Shown piece after piece: positions 17,115 through 27,260 of a stretch of 64,000 nt of DNA. The notes under the pieces are model-generated. The model worked only from the letters and a program-made list of their open reading frames with translations, did not search any database and had not been told where the DNA came from. Source of the stretch: Sphingomonas sp. IBVSS2 (GTDB lineage Bacteria > Pseudomonadota > Alphaproteobacteria > Sphingomonadales > Sphingomonadaceae); the NCBI RefSeq assembly GCF_002127225.1, contig NZ_NFUR01000003.1:248001-312000 (forward strand), read 5' to 3'. Position 1 is the stretch's first letter. Each line of letters opens with the position of its first letter. Position numbers and translations under genes: made by a program.

Positions 17115-17971
17115 GCGTAGTGAAGACCTCCGCGCCGCGCTTCGCCTCGAACGAGGGCGTGATCGACAGGGCCAGGGCCGCGCTCGGCGGCATCCTGCTG
17201 TTCGCCGAGGACAGCGTCGGCGAAGTGAACCTGGTCCTCGACCGGGTTCGCCTGGTCGAGGGGTTGACGCTGCTGCGCGACACGCCGGGGCTGGAATATC
17301 AGCAGCTCATGGAGATCGCCGGCGTCGACTATCCGGACCGCGAGGAGCGGTTCGAAGTGGTCTATTGCCTGCTCAGCCTGACGCGGAACCACCGCATCAA
17401 GGTGAAGACCAGCACCGACGAGGAAAAGCCGGTTCCGTCCGTGACGGGGATCTGGCCGGTCGCGGGCTGGCTCGAGCGCGAAGTCTACGACATGTACGGC
17501 GTGCTCTTCTCGGGCAACACCGACCTGCGCCGCATCCTGACCGACTATGGTTTCGTCGGCCATCCGCAGCGCAAGGACTTCCCGCTGACGGGCTATGTCG
17601 AGCTGCGCTACTCGGAAGAGGCGAAGCGCGTGGTCTATGAGCCGGTCACGCTGGCCCAGGATTTCCGCAACTTCGACTTCATGAGCCCCTGGGAAGGCGC
17701 GAAATACGTGCTGCCGGGCGACGAGAAGGCGGCCGCCCCCGCGGCGCCGGCTCCCGCGCCTGCACCCGCTCCGGCTCCCAAGCCGCAGCCCGAGGCCAAG
17801 GGCGCGTCTGCTCCTGCGGTCGCGGAAGAAGCTCCCAAGCCGGCACCCGCCGCCAAGGCGACCAAGGCAAAGGCTGCCAAGACCGAGAGCAGCGACGGCG
17901 CCGCCGATGCGGAGCCGGTCAAGAAACCCCGCAAGCCGCGCGCCAAGAAGGCGCCGGAGGGTGAAGCGTAA
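17111..17971 (+). CDS. nuoC: NADH-quinone oxidoreductase subunit C with Pro/Ala/Lys-rich tail
   Basis: This 286-residue subunit of the peripheral arm. Residues 1-200 are the family core, with [41 protein letters not shown] and [25 protein letters not shown]. From about residue 205 a tail of some 80 residues follows, first (AP)n-type repeats, then a Lys-rich stretch ([19 protein letters not shown]). Such tails resemble flexible basic linkers. The tail is in frame, keeps the genome's codon bias and runs directly into the nuoD start (one-base overlap), so it is not a frameshift artefact. Confidence 0.95.
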   Translation: MSVVKTSAPRFASNEGVIDRARAALGGILLFAEDSVGEVNLVLDRVRLVEGLTLLRDTPGLEYQQLMEIAGVDYPDREERFEVVYCLLSLTRNHRIKVKTSTDEEKPVPSVTGIWPVAGWLEREVYDMYGVLFSGNTDLRRILTDYGFVGHPQRKDFPLTGYVELRYSEEAKRVVYEPVTLAQDFRNFDFMSPWEGAKYVLPGDEKAAAPAAPAPAPAPAPAPKPQPEAKGASAPAVAEEAPKPAPAAKATKAKAAKTESSDGAADAEPVKKPRKPRAKKAPEGEA

Positions 17972-19206
17972 TGGCTGATTATCTGGACGAGATCGAAGGC
18001 GTCACCGACGGCGGCAAGCCGGAGAAGGGCGACACCGAGATCGCGAACTACACGATCAACTTCGGCCCGCAGCACCCGGCGGCGCATGGCGTGCTGCGTC
18101 TCGTGACCGAGCTGGACGGCGAGATCATCGAGCGCATCGATCCGCATGTGGGCCTGCTCCACCGCGGCACCGAGAAGCTGATCGAGTACAAGACCTACAC
18201 CCAGGCGCTGCCTTATTTCGACCGGCTCGACTATTGCTCGCCGCTGGGCATGGAATACAGCTTCGTGCTGGCGGTGGAGAAGCTGCTCGACCTCGAAGTG
18301 CCGCTGCGTGGCCAGTATCTGCGCGTGTTCTTCGCCGAGCTGACCCGCATCTGCAATCACATGCTGAACCTCGGCTCGCACGTGATGGACGTCGGCGCGA
18401 TGACGCCGAACCTGTGGATGTTCGAGATCCGCGAGGACTGCCTGAACTTCCTGGAGCGCGCGTCGGGCGCGCGCATGCACTCGAACTGGTTCCGCGTCGG
18501 CGGCGTCCGCCAGGACGTGCCGCTCAAGCTGCTCACGGACATCGCGGAATGGCTCGACACGCGCCTGCCGCGCCTGTTCGGCGACGCGATCAGCCTGGTC
18601 GCCGAGAACCGCATCTTCAAGCAGCGCAATGTCGACATCGCGGTGGTGAGCCGCGAGGACGCCGTGGCCTGGGGCTTTTCGGGCCCGATGATCCGCGGCG
18701 CGGGCATCCCCTGGGACATCCGCAAGTCGCAGCCCTATGACGTGTACGACCGGGTCGAGTTCGACATTCCCGTCGGCACGCGCGGCGACTGCTATGACCG
18801 GTTCATGGTCCGCGTCGAGGAAGTCTACCAGTCCGCGCGCATCATGAAGCAGTGCCTCCAGCAGATGCCGGAGGGCCCGGTGCTCACGCTCGACCGCAAG
18901 ATCGCGCCGCCGCGCCGCGGCGAGATGAAGCAGTCGATGGAAGCGCTGATCCACCACTTCAAGCTGTTCAGCGAAGGCTATCACGTGCCCGCGGGCGACG
19001 TGTATGTCGCGACGGAGAGCCCGAAGGGCGAGTTCGGCGTCTATCTGGTGTCGGACGGCAGCAACAAGCCGTATCGCTGCAAGATCCGCCCGACCGCGTT
19101 CAGCCACCTCCAGGCGATGGACTTCATGTCGAAGGGCCATATGCTCGCCGACATCACCGCCATCCTGGGCGCGCTCGACATCGTGTTCGGGGAGTGCGAC
19201 CGGTGA
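17971..19206 (+). CDS. nuoD: NADH-quinone oxidoreductase subunit D
   Basis: This 411-residue (49-kDa homologue) subunit forms much of the quinone-binding pocket. Family marks are [16 protein letters not shown] (with the pocket histidine), [14 protein letters not shown], the [13 protein letters not shown] segment and the C-terminal [38 protein letters not shown], complete to the last Arg. It starts one base before the nuoC stop ends and is followed by an NTF2-like gene that overlaps its stop. Confidence 0.97.
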   Translation: MADYLDEIEGVTDGGKPEKGDTEIANYTINFGPQHPAAHGVLRLVTELDGEIIERIDPHVGLLHRGTEKLIEYKTYTQALPYFDRLDYCSPLGMEYSFVLAVEKLLDLEVPLRGQYLRVFFAELTRICNHMLNLGSHVMDVGAMTPNLWMFEIREDCLNFLERASGARMHSNWFRVGGVRQDVPLKLLTDIAEWLDTRLPRLFGDAISLVAENRIFKQRNVDIAVVSREDAVAWGFSGPMIRGAGIPWDIRKSQPYDVYDRVEFDIPVGTRGDCYDRFMVRVEEVYQSARIMKQCLQQMPEGPVLTLDRKIAPPRRGEMKQSMEALIHHFKLFSEGYHVPAGDVYVATESPKGEFGVYLVSDGSNKPYRCKIRPTAFSHLQAMDFMSKGHMLADITAILGALDIVFGECDR

Positions 19207-19541
19207 TCGCTGACCGCATCGCGATCGCGCATGAAATGATCGCGCACTACAACGCGCAGGACGCCGACGCCTATGTCGCGCTGATGACCGATAGCGCCTG
19301 CGAGGCGGGCTATCGCGGCGCGGTGCTGCGCGAGGGCCGGGAAGGCGTCCGCTCCGGGCTGAAGGCGATGTTCGCCGAATTCCCGCAGAACCGCGCCGAC
19401 ATCCTGGGCAGCTATGCGCTGGGCGACACCGTGGTGCTCCACGAGAAGGTCGCCCGCTCGCCCGAGAGCGAGCCTTTCGAAGTCATGTCCATCTATTCTT
19501 TCGCCGACGACCTGGTCGATCGCGTGGAGTTCATCCGTTAA
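19203..19541 (+). CDS. NTF2/SnoaL-like small protein inside the nuo operon
   Basis: This 112-residue protein of the cone-shaped NTF2/SnoaL fold starts with the helix [31 protein letters not shown] and has the strand pattern [14 protein letters not shown]…[20 protein letters not shown] typical of the nuclear transport factor 2 family. No signal peptide. The GTG start overlaps the nuoD stop (GTGA) and its stop overlaps nuoE by one base, so it is made with complex I. It is not a known core subunit. Whether it is an enzyme or an assembly helper is unknown. Confidence 0.8.
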   Translation: MIADRIAIAHEMIAHYNAQDADAYVALMTDSACEAGYRGAVLREGREGVRSGLKAMFAEFPQNRADILGSYALGDTVVLHEKVARSPESEPFEVMSIYSFADDLVDRVEFIR

Positions 19542-20209
19542 TGGCCGACGCACCCGAACTTCCCAACGAAGCGGAAACCCGCGCGCGCTGGGGCAATTTC
19601 GCCTGGACGGCGGAGAATGCCGTCAAGGCGCAGGAAATCATGGGCCGCTATCCGGCGGGCCGGCAGCTCTCGTGCAGCATCCCCTATCTCGACCTGGCCC
19701 AGCGCCAGGTGGGGGCGGAGACCAACACCCAGGGCTGGCTGCCGATCCCGGTGATCGAGTTCGTCGCGCGCGAGCTCGGCGTGCCCTATATCCGCATCTT
19801 CGAGGTCGCGACCTTCTACACCATGTTCAACCTGGTGCCGGTCGGCCGCTATCACGTGCAGGTCTGCGGCACGACGCCGTGCATGCTGCGCGGCTCGGAC
19901 GACGTGATGGCCGCCTGCAAGGCGCGGGGGCTGAAGAAGGGCCACACCACCGAGGACGGGCTGTTCACGCTCACCGAAGTCGAGTGCATGGGCAATTGCT
20001 CCTCGGCGCCGATGGTGCAGATCAACGACGATAACTATGAGGATCTGGATTACGACCGGACCCTGGTGATCCTCGACGCGCTGGCGCGGGGCGAGAGCCC
20101 CAAGACCGGCACGCAGGAGCCCGGCCGCCATACCGTGGAACCGCTCGGCGAGCCGACCAACCTGGCCGCGATGGAGACCGGGAACCACGATTACCGGGGG
20201 GAATGGTGA
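19541..20209 (+). CDS. nuoE: NADH-quinone oxidoreductase subunit E
   Basis: This 222-residue (24-kDa homologue) subunit of the NADH dehydrogenase module carries the 2Fe-2S cluster N1a. Its ligands are the pair in VCGTTPCML and the pair in EVECMGNCSSAP (thioredoxin-like fold). The N-terminal helical part includes PVIEFVARELGVPYIRIFEVATFYTMF. A C-terminal stretch of about 45 residues (SPKTGTQEPGRHTVEPLGEP…) lies beyond the core. The next gene, a small membrane protein, overlaps its stop. Confidence 0.96.
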   Translation: MADAPELPNEAETRARWGNFAWTAENAVKAQEIMGRYPAGRQLSCSIPYLDLAQRQVGAETNTQGWLPIPVIEFVARELGVPYIRIFEVATFYTMFNLVPVGRYHVQVCGTTPCMLRGSDDVMAACKARGLKKGHTTEDGLFTLTEVECMGNCSSAPMVQINDDNYEDLDYDRTLVILDALARGESPKTGTQEPGRHTVEPLGEPTNLAAMETGNHDYRGEW

Positions 20210-20382
20210 TGAAGCCCGAGACCAAGAACCTCGTCTTCGTCATTCTCGCGATCATCGGCGGCATCGTCGTGCTCGGCTGGGCGCTGAAGATCGCCTTCAA
20301 GCTGGTCGGCATCGCAATCGTGCTCGGGCTTGCAGTGCTCGCGTATATTTTCATTCAGAACATGGTGGGGAAGGGCCGATAA
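20209..20382 (+). CDS. Small membrane protein between nuoE and nuoF
   Basis: This 57-residue protein has two adjoining hydrophobic segments (about residues 9-25 and 32-51), a short charged N-terminus (MKPETKN) and a Gly-Lys-Gly-Arg end. In-frame starts exist at 20203, 20206 and 20209; the last has a GGGGGAATGG site upstream. It overlaps the nuoE stop and is directly followed by nuoF. It is not a known complex I subunit. A role in assembly or membrane contact is inferred from place only. Confidence 0.65.
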   Translation: MKPETKNLVFVILAIIGGIVVLGWALKIAFKLVGIAIVLGLAVLAYIFIQNMVGKGR

Positions 20383-21681
20383 ATGCTCGCGGATAAGGAC
20401 CGCATCTTCACCAATGTCTACGGCTTCCAGCCGTGGAACCTGCCGGCTGCCCAGAAGCGCGGCGATTGGGACAAGACCAAGGATCTGATGGCGATCGGAC
20501 AGGACGCCATCATCGACAAGATCAAGGCGTCGGGCCTGCGCGGCCGTGGCGGCGCCGGCTTCCCGACCGGCATGAAGTGGAGCTTCATGCCCAAGGAGCC
20601 GCGCCCGGACCGGCCGAACTTCCTGGTGATCAACGCCGACGAATCCGAGCCGGGCTCGTGCAAGGACCGCGAGATCATCCGCCACGATCCGCACAAGCTG
20701 ATCGAAGGCGCGCTGGTCGCCGGCTTCGCGATGCGCGCGCGTGCGGCGTACATCTACATCCGCGGCGAATATATCCGCGAGGCCGAGACGCTCTTCGCGG
20801 CCGTGAAGGAAGCGTATGACGCCGGCCTGCTCGGCAAGAACGCGTGCAAGTCGGGCTATGACTTCGACGTGTTCGTCCATCGCGGCGCCGGCGCGTACAT
20901 CTGCGGCGAAGAGACCGCGATGCTCGAGAGCCTCGAGGGCAAGAAGGGCCAGCCCCGCCTGAAGCCGCCGTTCCCGGCGGGCGCGGGCCTTTATGGCTGC
21001 CCGACCACGGTGAACAACGTCGAGTCGATCGCGGTCGTCCCGACGATCCTGCGGCGCGGCCCGGAATGGTTCGCGAGCTTCGGCAACGAGAACAACAAGG
21101 GCACCAAGCTCTTCCAGATCTCGGGCCATGTGAACAAGCCGTGCGTGGTCGAGGAGGCCATGTCGATCCCGTTCCGCGAGCTGATCGAGAAGCATTGCGG
21201 CGGCATCCGCGGCGGGTGGGACAACCTCCTCGCGGTGATCCCGGGCGGCTCATCGGTTCCGCTGGTGCCGGCGGCGCAGATCATGGACTGCCCGATGGAT
21301 TTCGACGGCCTGCGTGCGCTCGGCTCGGGCCTCGGCACCGCCGCCGTGATCGTCATGGACAAGTCGACCGACGTCGTCCGCGCGATCTCGCGTCTCAGCT
21401 ACTTCTACAAGCATGAGAGCTGCGGCCAGTGCACGCCGTGCCGTGAAGGCACCGGCTGGATGTGGCGCGTGATGGAGCGGCTGCGCACCGGCGACGCCGA
21501 TATCAGCGAGATCGACACGCTCCAGCAGGTCACCAAGCAGGTGGAGGGCCACACGATCTGCGCGCTCGGCGACGCCGCGGCGTGGCCGATCCAGGGCCTG
21601 ATCCGTCATTTCCGTCCGGAGCTGGAGCGCCGGATCAACGAACGCCAGGCAGGTGCCGGCATGCAGGAGGCAGCGGAATGA
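20383..21681 (+). CDS. nuoF: NADH-quinone oxidoreductase subunit F
   Basis: This 432-residue (51-kDa homologue) subunit holds the NADH site, FMN and cluster N3. The nucleotide motif [13 protein letters not shown] (about residues 53-65) and the FMN/NADH segment [14 protein letters not shown] are intact. The N3 ligands appear in [12 protein letters not shown] with a later cysteine in HTICALGDA. It follows the small membrane gene without a gap, and its TGA overlaps the next start (ATGA). Confidence 0.97.
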   Translation: MLADKDRIFTNVYGFQPWNLPAAQKRGDWDKTKDLMAIGQDAIIDKIKASGLRGRGGAGFPTGMKWSFMPKEPRPDRPNFLVINADESEPGSCKDREIIRHDPHKLIEGALVAGFAMRARAAYIYIRGEYIREAETLFAAVKEAYDAGLLGKNACKSGYDFDVFVHRGAGAYICGEETAMLESLEGKKGQPRLKPPFPAGAGLYGCPTTVNNVESIAVVPTILRRGPEWFASFGNENNKGTKLFQISGHVNKPCVVEEAMSIPFRELIEKHCGGIRGGWDNLLAVIPGGSSVPLVPAAQIMDCPMDFDGLRALGSGLGTAAVIVMDKSTDVVRAISRLSYFYKHESCGQCTPCREGTGWMWRVMERLRTGDADISEIDTLQQVTKQVEGHTICALGDAAAWPIQGLIRHFRPELERRINERQAGAGMQEAAE

Positions 21682-22262
21682 CCAAGGCCATGATGATGCT
21701 CGCCGTCCCGGCGCTGCTGGCGATCCTGCCGGCGGCGCATGCGCAGAACGCCGAGGGCCCCGCGGCCTTTGGCAAATGCGCGGTCGATGGCGATCGCGCC
21801 GCCGCCACCGCGCTGCTCGCCACCAGGATCGGCAGCGGAGAATCGAAGAACGCGGCGAAGAAGCTGGCGGACAAGAAGACCGCCTGTGGCGCGATCATCG
21901 GCCGCGATCGTGGCGAGGAAGTCGTTCGCGGCGCGATCGCCGGACAGCTCTACACCGAAACCTATGCGGCTGCTCCGGCGGCGCTGACCGGCGATCCGGC
22001 GCCCTTCCAGGGCAGCGGCGATCCGAACCTGGTCCAATATGATCTCGCCAGCTGCGCCGTGACCCGCGACCCGGTCGCGGCCGATGCGCTGGTCCGCACC
22101 GCCGAGGGCTCGGCCGAGGAGCGTGCGGCGCTCCCGGCCGTCGTCAACGCGGTCGGCCGCTGCACGCCGGGCAGCGCCAAGATCGGCTTCAGCAAGGCGC
22201 AGCTTCGCGCCGGGGTCGCCGAGGGACTGTGGACCTATCGCAAGGGCATGGCCGCACGATGA
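21678..22262 (+). CDS. Secreted two-repeat protein A in the nuo operon, unrecognised family
   Basis: This 194-residue protein has a signal peptide (residues 1-22, …ILPAAHAQ). The mature part holds two units of about 65 residues that resemble each other: [17 protein letters not shown]…ACGAIIG…IAGQLYTE and [17 protein letters not shown]…GRCTPGS…VAEGLWTY. Each has a CAV-x2-D start, a second cysteine near position 42 and an (I/V)A(G/E)(Q/G)L(Y/W) end. The two cysteines per unit suggest disulfides. It overlaps nuoF and the next gene by four bases each, and is a paralogue of that gene. Confidence 0.7.
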   Translation: MTKAMMMLAVPALLAILPAAHAQNAEGPAAFGKCAVDGDRAAATALLATRIGSGESKNAAKKLADKKTACGAIIGRDRGEEVVRGAIAGQLYTETYAAAPAALTGDPAPFQGSGDPNLVQYDLASCAVTRDPVAADALVRTAEGSAEERAALPAVVNAVGRCTPGSAKIGFSKAQLRAGVAEGLWTYRKGMAAR

Positions 22263-22915
22263 GGCGGCTTCTCGGCCTGGCTGCGGCCCTTTGCGTCCTT
22301 GCGGGCGCGAGCGCGCACGCCCAGACGCCCTGGGGCGTCGACATGGGCCAGATGTCCGCCCAGGGCAATGCGCGCCTCGACCGGCCTGAAGAGGATGCCG
22401 CCTGGGCCGTCAGCACTGCCGGCGAGGCGCGACTGCACGCGCTTGCCGTCTGTGCGGTGGCGAAGGAACCGCGCGACGCGGGCAGGGTGGTCGCGCTGGG
22501 CTTTCCGGGCGAACATCCTTCCGCGGCGGTGCTGGGCCTGTTCGCCGAAGCGAATTGCGGGGCGCGGGCGGAAGAGATCAGTGCCGGCGGGCGCTTCGTG
22601 CGCTGGGCATTGATCGAGCAGCTCTATCTGGCCAGCCCGGCCGTGCCTGCGCCGGCCAATGCCGTGACGGACGGCGCGGCCAGCAGCAGCGCGCTCGGCG
22701 CCTGCGTGGCGGGGCGCGATCCGGTGGCCAGCGACGCGTTTGTGCGTAGCGCGCGGCGCTCGCCCGCCGAGGCGACGGCTTTCAAGCGGATCGTGCCGGC
22801 GATCAACGCCTGCGCGGGCAGGAAGAAGCTGAACCTGAGCGGCGCCGAGATCCACGGCGTGCTCGCCGAGGGACTCTACAAGATGCGCGGTTCGGCCGCG
22901 CGGGGAACGAACTAG
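22259..22915 (+). CDS. Secreted two-repeat protein B in the nuo operon, paralogue of A
   Basis: This 218-residue protein has a signal peptide (residues 1-21, …ASAHAQ) and the same two-unit layout as its neighbour: LAVCAVAKEPRDAGRVV…NCGARAEE…LIEQLYLA and LGACVAGRDPVASDAFV…NACAGRKK…VLAEGLYKM. A segment of some 35 residues before the first unit is extra (PWGVDMGQMSAQGNARLDRPEEDAAW is its character). It overlaps the upstream paralogue by four bases, and nuoG begins one base after its stop. Periplasmic location is expected. Function is unknown. Confidence 0.7.
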   Translation: MRRLLGLAAALCVLAGASAHAQTPWGVDMGQMSAQGNARLDRPEEDAAWAVSTAGEARLHALAVCAVAKEPRDAGRVVALGFPGEHPSAAVLGLFAEANCGARAEEISAGGRFVRWALIEQLYLASPAVPAPANAVTDGAASSSALGACVAGRDPVASDAFVRSARRSPAEATAFKRIVPAINACAGRKKLNLSGAEIHGVLAEGLYKMRGSAARGTN

Positions 22916-22916
22916 A

Positions 22917-24935
22917 ATGCCGAAGCTAACCGTCGACGGAATCGAAGTGGAGGTGCCCGCGGGCGCCACCGTGCTCCAGGCCTGCGAGGCCGCGGGCAAG
23001 GAGATCCCGCGCTTCTGCTATCATGAGCGGCTGTCGATCGCCGGCAATTGCCGCATGTGCCTGGTCGAAGTGAAGCCCGGGCCGCCCAAGCCGCAGGCTT
23101 CGTGCGCGCTGCCCGCCGCCGACAACCAGGAGATCCGCACGGACTCGCCGATGGTGAAGGCCGCGCGCGAGGGCGTGATGGAATTCCTGCTGATCAACCA
23201 CCCGCTCGATTGCCCGATCTGCGATCAGGGCGGCGAGTGCGACCTGCAGGACCAGTCGGTCGCCTATGGCCGTGGCCACTCGCGCTACACCGAGAACAAG
23301 CGTGCGGTGACCGAGAAGTACATGGGTCCGATCATCAAGACGATCATGACCCGCTGCATCCAGTGCACCCGCTGCGTCCGCTTCGGCGAGGAAGTGGCCG
23401 GCGTGGAGGATATCGGCGCGATCTATCGCGGCGAGAACATGCAGATCACCACCTATCTGGAAAAGGCGTTCAAGAGCGAGCTTTCGGGCAACGCCGTCGA
23501 CCTTTGCCCGGTGGGTGCGCTTACCCACAAGCCGGTGGCCTTCGAATATCGGTCGTGGGAGCTCAAGAAGAACCTGTCGATCGACGTGATGGACGCGGTC
23601 GGCACCAATATCCGCCTCGACAGCCGCGGCCGCCAGGTGATGCGCGTGCTTCCGCGGATCAACGAAGACGTGAATGAAGAGTGGGCGCACGACAAGACCC
23701 GCTACCATGTCGACGCGCTGGTCCGCCGCCGCCTCGACAAGCCTTATGTCCGCAAGGACGGCAAGCTGGTCGAAGCGAGCTGGGACGAAGCGTTCGACGC
23801 GATTGCCGCCGCTGCCAAGGCTGCCGGCTCGAGCGTTGCCGCGATCGCCGGAGACCTGGTCGATTGCGAGACGATGTATGCCGCCAAGGCGCTGGTGAAG
23901 GCGCTTGGCTCCGACCTGCTCGAGGGGCGCCAGACCGGCCTCGCCTATGACGTGTCGAACCTCGGCTCCGTGGCGTTCAACACCACGATCGCCGGCATCG
24001 AGGACGCGGACGCGATCCTGCTGGTCGGTTCGAACCTCCGCTTCGAGGCGCCGCTGATCAACACCCGCGTGCGCAAGGCGATCAAGCGGGGCGCCAAGGT
24101 GTTCGCGATCGGGCCGGAGACCGACCTGACCTACAAGGTCGAGTGGCTGGGCAACGACCTGTCGATCCTCGGCAAGCTGCCGGACCGTGCGGCCGAGGCG
24201 ATCGACGCCGCGAAGAAGCCTGTGCTGATCGTCGGCCCTGGCGCGCTCAAGGAAGGGCAGGGCGCCACGCTCGCCATGGCCCAGGCTTTCCAGCGGCCCG
24301 CTACCGAAACCGAAAGCGCCTGGAACGGCTTCAACGTCGTCCACACCGCCGCGGCGCGCATGGGCGGGCTGATGCTCGGCTATGCCCAGAAGGGCGGCAT
24401 TGCGGACATCGTCGCCGCTGCGCCGAAGCTTACTTTCTTCCTGGGCGCCGACGAAGTCGATTTCGACGCGTTCAAGACCAGCTTCAAGGTCTATATCGGC
24501 CATCACGGCGATAACGGCGCGCACCATGCCGACGTGATCCTGCCCGGCGCCACCTATGCCGAGAAGCCGGGCACCTATGTGAACCTGGAAGGCCGGGTGC
24601 AGCGCGCCGATCGCGCGGTGTTCGCTCCCGGCGACGCCCGCGAGGATTGGACGATCCTGCGCGCGCTTTCCGATCGCCTCGGCCATACGCTGCCGTTCGA
24701 CAGTTTCGAGCAGCTGCGTGCGGAAATGGCGGGCGAGGTGCCGGCGCTGGGCCGCGAGGGCCTGGCCGGCTACGACTTCTCGCCGCCCAAGCTGGCCGCC
24801 AAGGCCAAGGGCGCGCTCGGCTATCCGATCGCCGACTTCTATCTCACCAACGCCATCTGCCGTGCGTCGCCGACGATGCAGCGCTGCTCGGCCGAACTGA
24901 TCCACGGCGAAGACTTCGCAGAGGCCGCAGAATGA
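22917..24935 (+). CDS. nuoG: NADH-quinone oxidoreductase subunit G
   Basis: This 672-residue (75-kDa homologue) subunit carries several iron-sulfur clusters. The N-terminal ferredoxin domain has [11 protein letters not shown] and a cysteine in QASCALPA (2Fe-2S, N1b). Next come the His-Cys3 site [18 protein letters not shown] (N5) and the 4Fe-4S ligands [10 protein letters not shown] with [10 protein letters not shown]. The C-terminal half is the molybdopterin-oxidoreductase-like domain without cofactor. Length is that of the alphaproteobacterial/mitochondrial type, shorter than E. coli NuoG. The extra N7 cluster motif of E. coli is not seen. It overlaps nuoH by four bases. Confidence 0.96.
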   Translation: MPKLTVDGIEVEVPAGATVLQACEAAGKEIPRFCYHERLSIAGNCRMCLVEVKPGPPKPQASCALPAADNQEIRTDSPMVKAAREGVMEFLLINHPLDCPICDQGGECDLQDQSVAYGRGHSRYTENKRAVTEKYMGPIIKTIMTRCIQCTRCVRFGEEVAGVEDIGAIYRGENMQITTYLEKAFKSELSGNAVDLCPVGALTHKPVAFEYRSWELKKNLSIDVMDAVGTNIRLDSRGRQVMRVLPRINEDVNEEWAHDKTRYHVDALVRRRLDKPYVRKDGKLVEASWDEAFDAIAAAAKAAGSSVAAIAGDLVDCETMYAAKALVKALGSDLLEGRQTGLAYDVSNLGSVAFNTTIAGIEDADAILLVGSNLRFEAPLINTRVRKAIKRGAKVFAIGPETDLTYKVEWLGNDLSILGKLPDRAAEAIDAAKKPVLIVGPGALKEGQGATLAMAQAFQRPATETESAWNGFNVVHTAAARMGGLMLGYAQKGGIADIVAAAPKLTFFLGADEVDFDAFKTSFKVYIGHHGDNGAHHADVILPGATYAEKPGTYVNLEGRVQRADRAVFAPGDAREDWTILRALSDRLGHTLPFDSFEQLRAEMAGEVPALGREGLAGYDFSPPKLAAKAKGALGYPIADFYLTNAICRASPTMQRCSAELIHGEDFAEAAE

Positions 24936-25987
24936 CCTGGTTTTTTGAATGGCTCGGCCTGCCCTTCGAATGGGCGTGGTTCGTGGCGACGATCGTCGGC
25001 ATCCTGGTCATCGCGCTGCCGCTGATGCTCGCCGTGGCGATGATCATCTATGTCGACCGCAAGATCTGGGCGGCGATGGCGCTGCGCCGCGGCCCGAACG
25101 TGGTCGGGCCGCTCGGCCTGCTCCAGTCCTTCGCCGACGGCCTGAAGGTCTTCCTGCAGGAAACGATCATTCCGTCGGGCGCCAACAAGACGCTGTTCCT
25201 GCTCGCGCCGATCATCACCTTCACCGTGGCGCTGATCGTTTGGGCGGTGGTGCCGTTCCAGGCCGGGGTAGTGCTGTCGAACATCAATGTCGGCCTGCTC
25301 TACGTGCTCGCGGCCTCGTCGCTCGGCGTCTATGGCATCATCCTGGCGGGCTGGGCGTCCAACTCGAAATATCCCTTCTATTCGGCGATCCGCGCCGCGG
25401 CGCAGATGGTGAGCTATGAGGTGTCGATCGGCTTCGTGCTGATCTCGGTCGTGCTGTGGGCCGGCACCTTCAATGTCGGCGGGATCGTCGAGGCGCAGAA
25501 GGGCTCGGCGATCTTTGGCTGGGTCAACGGCTATTTCGCCAACCCGCTGCTCTTCCCGATGGCGGTGGTGTTCTTCATCTCGTCGCTGGCCGAGACGCAG
25601 CGCGCGCCGTTCGACCTGACCGAGGCCGAGAGCGAGCTCGTCGCGGGCTATCAGACCGAATATTCGTCGATGGCCTTCGCGCTCTACTGGCTGGGCGAAT
25701 ATGCCAACGTCATCCTGATGTGCGCGCTGAATGCGACGCTGTTCTGGGGCGGTTACCTGCCGCCGTTCGACTGGGCGCCGCTCTATTATGTGCCGGGGAT
25801 CATCTGGCTGCTCGCCAAGATGTGCTTCTTCTTCTTTTGCTTCAGCTGGGTGAAGGCCACGGTGCCCAGGTACCGCTACGACCAGCTGATGCGCCTGGGC
25901 TGGAAGATCTTCCTGCCGCTGTCGCTGCTGTTCGTGTTCCTGGTCTCTGGCTGGCTGATGATCCAGCGGGTGGGGCTGCCATGGTGA
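24932..25987 (+). CDS. nuoH: NADH-quinone oxidoreductase subunit H
   Basis: This 351-residue membrane subunit (ND1 homologue) sits at the quinone tunnel. Eight hydrophobic helices can be traced. Family signatures are [34 protein letters not shown] (about residues 39-72) and [29 protein letters not shown] (about 219-247). The family length is usual. The final codons overlap a small 50-residue open frame by seven bases. Confidence 0.97.
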   Translation: MTWFFEWLGLPFEWAWFVATIVGILVIALPLMLAVAMIIYVDRKIWAAMALRRGPNVVGPLGLLQSFADGLKVFLQETIIPSGANKTLFLLAPIITFTVALIVWAVVPFQAGVVLSNINVGLLYVLAASSLGVYGIILAGWASNSKYPFYSAIRAAAQMVSYEVSIGFVLISVVLWAGTFNVGGIVEAQKGSAIFGWVNGYFANPLLFPMAVVFFISSLAETQRAPFDLTEAESELVAGYQTEYSSMAFALYWLGEYANVILMCALNATLFWGGYLPPFDWAPLYYVPGIIWLLAKMCFFFFCFSWVKATVPRYRYDQLMRLGWKIFLPLSLLFVFLVSGWLMIQRVGLPW

Positions 25988-26133
25988 GATCGCTTCGCAA
26001 ACGCATGGAAGACGGGCGTCGGCCGATGCGAATGTCCTTCAAGATCAAGATGTTGTGCTTGACTGCCTGCTTGGCTGCGGTGCTGATCGCGGCAAACTTC
26101 GAACGCCTAATTTTGATGGTGATAATACCATGA
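25981..26133 (+). CDS. Small single-pass membrane protein between nuoH and nuoI
   Basis: This 50-residue frame has a basic head ([18 protein letters not shown]) and a single hydrophobic helix (about residues 22-48). It overlaps nuoH by seven bases and nuoI by four (ATGA), so it fills the space exactly and is likely translated. Base use differs from the neighbours: its second half contains TTG, TTT, TTC and ATA codons and is clearly lower in GC than the genes around it. It is not a known subunit. It could also be a translated leader for nuoI. Confidence 0.5.
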   Translation: MVRSLRKRMEDGRRPMRMSFKIKMLCLTACLAAVLIAANFERLILMVIIP

Positions 26134-26615
26134 ACGTCGCCCATTTCATCCGCACCTGGACCCTCTGGGAGTTCGTCAAGGCGCACGCGCTGACCTTGAA
26201 GTATTTCTTCAAGCCCAAGGCGACGATCAACTATCCGTACGAGAAGAACCCGATCTCGCCCCGCTTCCGCGGCGAGCATGCGCTGCGCCGTTATCCGAAC
26301 GGCGAAGAGCGCTGCATCGCGTGCAAGCTGTGCGAGGCGGTGTGCCCGGCGCTGGCGATCACGATCGAGGCCGAGCCGCGCGAGGACGGCAGCCGTCGCA
26401 CCACGCGCTACGATATCGACATGACCAAGTGCATCTATTGCGGCCTGTGCCAGGAGGCCTGCCCGGTCGATGCCATCGTCGAGGGCCCGAACTTCGAGTT
26501 CGCCACCGAAAGCCGCGAGGAGCTGATCTACCAGAAGGAGAAGCTGCTCGAGAACGGCGACCGCTGGGAGCGCGCCATCGCCGCGAACCTTGCCGCCGAT
26601 GCACCGTACCGTTAA
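26130..26615 (+). CDS. nuoI: NADH-quinone oxidoreductase subunit I
   Basis: This 161-residue (TYKY) subunit carries two 4Fe-4S clusters N6a and N6b. Both ferredoxin motifs are complete: [12 protein letters not shown] and [12 protein letters not shown]. The N-terminal amphipathic helix ([22 protein letters not shown]) lies on the membrane, followed by the usual [21 protein letters not shown]. It connects the peripheral arm to the membrane. The ATG start overlaps the stop of the small upstream frame. Confidence 0.97.
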   Translation: MNVAHFIRTWTLWEFVKAHALTLKYFFKPKATINYPYEKNPISPRFRGEHALRRYPNGEERCIACKLCEAVCPALAITIEAEPREDGSRRTTRYDIDMTKCIYCGLCQEACPVDAIVEGPNFEFATESREELIYQKEKLLENGDRWERAIAANLAADAPYR

Positions 26616-26648
26616 GCGCACGCCAATCTACAGGGGCCATCCGATTCC

Positions 26649-27260
26649 GTGATCCAGCTTCTCGCCTTTTACCTGTTCGCGGCAGTCGTCATCGCCTCCG
26701 GCGCCATGACGATCCTGTCGCGCAACCCGGTTCATTCCGTCCTTTGGCTCATCCTGGCGTTCTTCAACGCCGCCGGCCTGATGGTGCTCGCCCATGCCGA
26801 GTTCATCGCGATGCTGCTCGTCATCGTCTATGTCGGCGCGGTCGCGGTGCTGTTCCTCTTCGTGGTCATGATGCTCAACATCGATTTCGCGGAGCTGCGC
26901 GCCGGGGTGATGCGCTATGCCGCGGTGGGCGTGGCGCTCGCCGTCGCCCTGGTCGCCGAGATCCTGATCGCGGTGGGCGCCTATAGCGCCGGCGCGCTTC
27001 AGCTCGGGCGCCGGGTCGCTCCGGTCGACGCCAAGCTGCCCAACATCGAGGCGATCGGCCAGCTTCTCTATTCCCGCTACCTGTTCGTGTTCGAAGGCGC
27101 CGGCCTGGTGCTGCTCGTCGCGATGATCGGCGCGATCGTGCTGACGCTGCGTCCGCGCACCGACGTCAAGCCGCAGAAGATCAGCCGTCAGGTCCAACGC
27201 CGCGCCAAGGACGCGACCCGCAACGTGAACCATCCCGTGGGGCAGGGGGTCGAGCTGTGA
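26649..27260 (+). CDS. nuoJ: NADH-quinone oxidoreductase subunit J
   Basis: This 203-residue membrane subunit (ND6 homologue) has five hydrophobic helices. The conserved third-helix region [32 protein letters not shown] (about residues 40-72) is intact. The GTG at 26649 follows AGGGGCC at a good distance. A basic C-terminal tail ([13 protein letters not shown]) reaches to the nuoK start. The 33-base space after nuoI is the widest inside the nuo block. Confidence 0.96.
   Translation: MIQLLAFYLFAAVVIASGAMTILSRNPVHSVLWLILAFFNAAGLMVLAHAEFIAMLLVIVYVGAVAVLFLFVVMMLNIDFAELRAGVMRYAAVGVALAVALVAEILIAVGAYSAGALQLGRRVAPVDAKLPNIEAIGQLLYSRYLFVFEGAGLVLLVAMIGAIVLTLRPRTDVKPQKISRQVQRRAKDATRNVNHPVGQGVEL

Noticed and set aside
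17722-17800. Ala-Pro repeats in nuoC as a possible assembly collapse or frameshift
   Set aside because: The frame continues cleanly to an in-frame stop that overlaps the nuoD start, as expected for this operon.
22926-24905. 659-codon minus-strand frame opposite nuoG
   Set aside because: Composition is Arg/His/Ala/Gly-rich noise typical of the antisense frame of high-GC genes; nuoG is certain.
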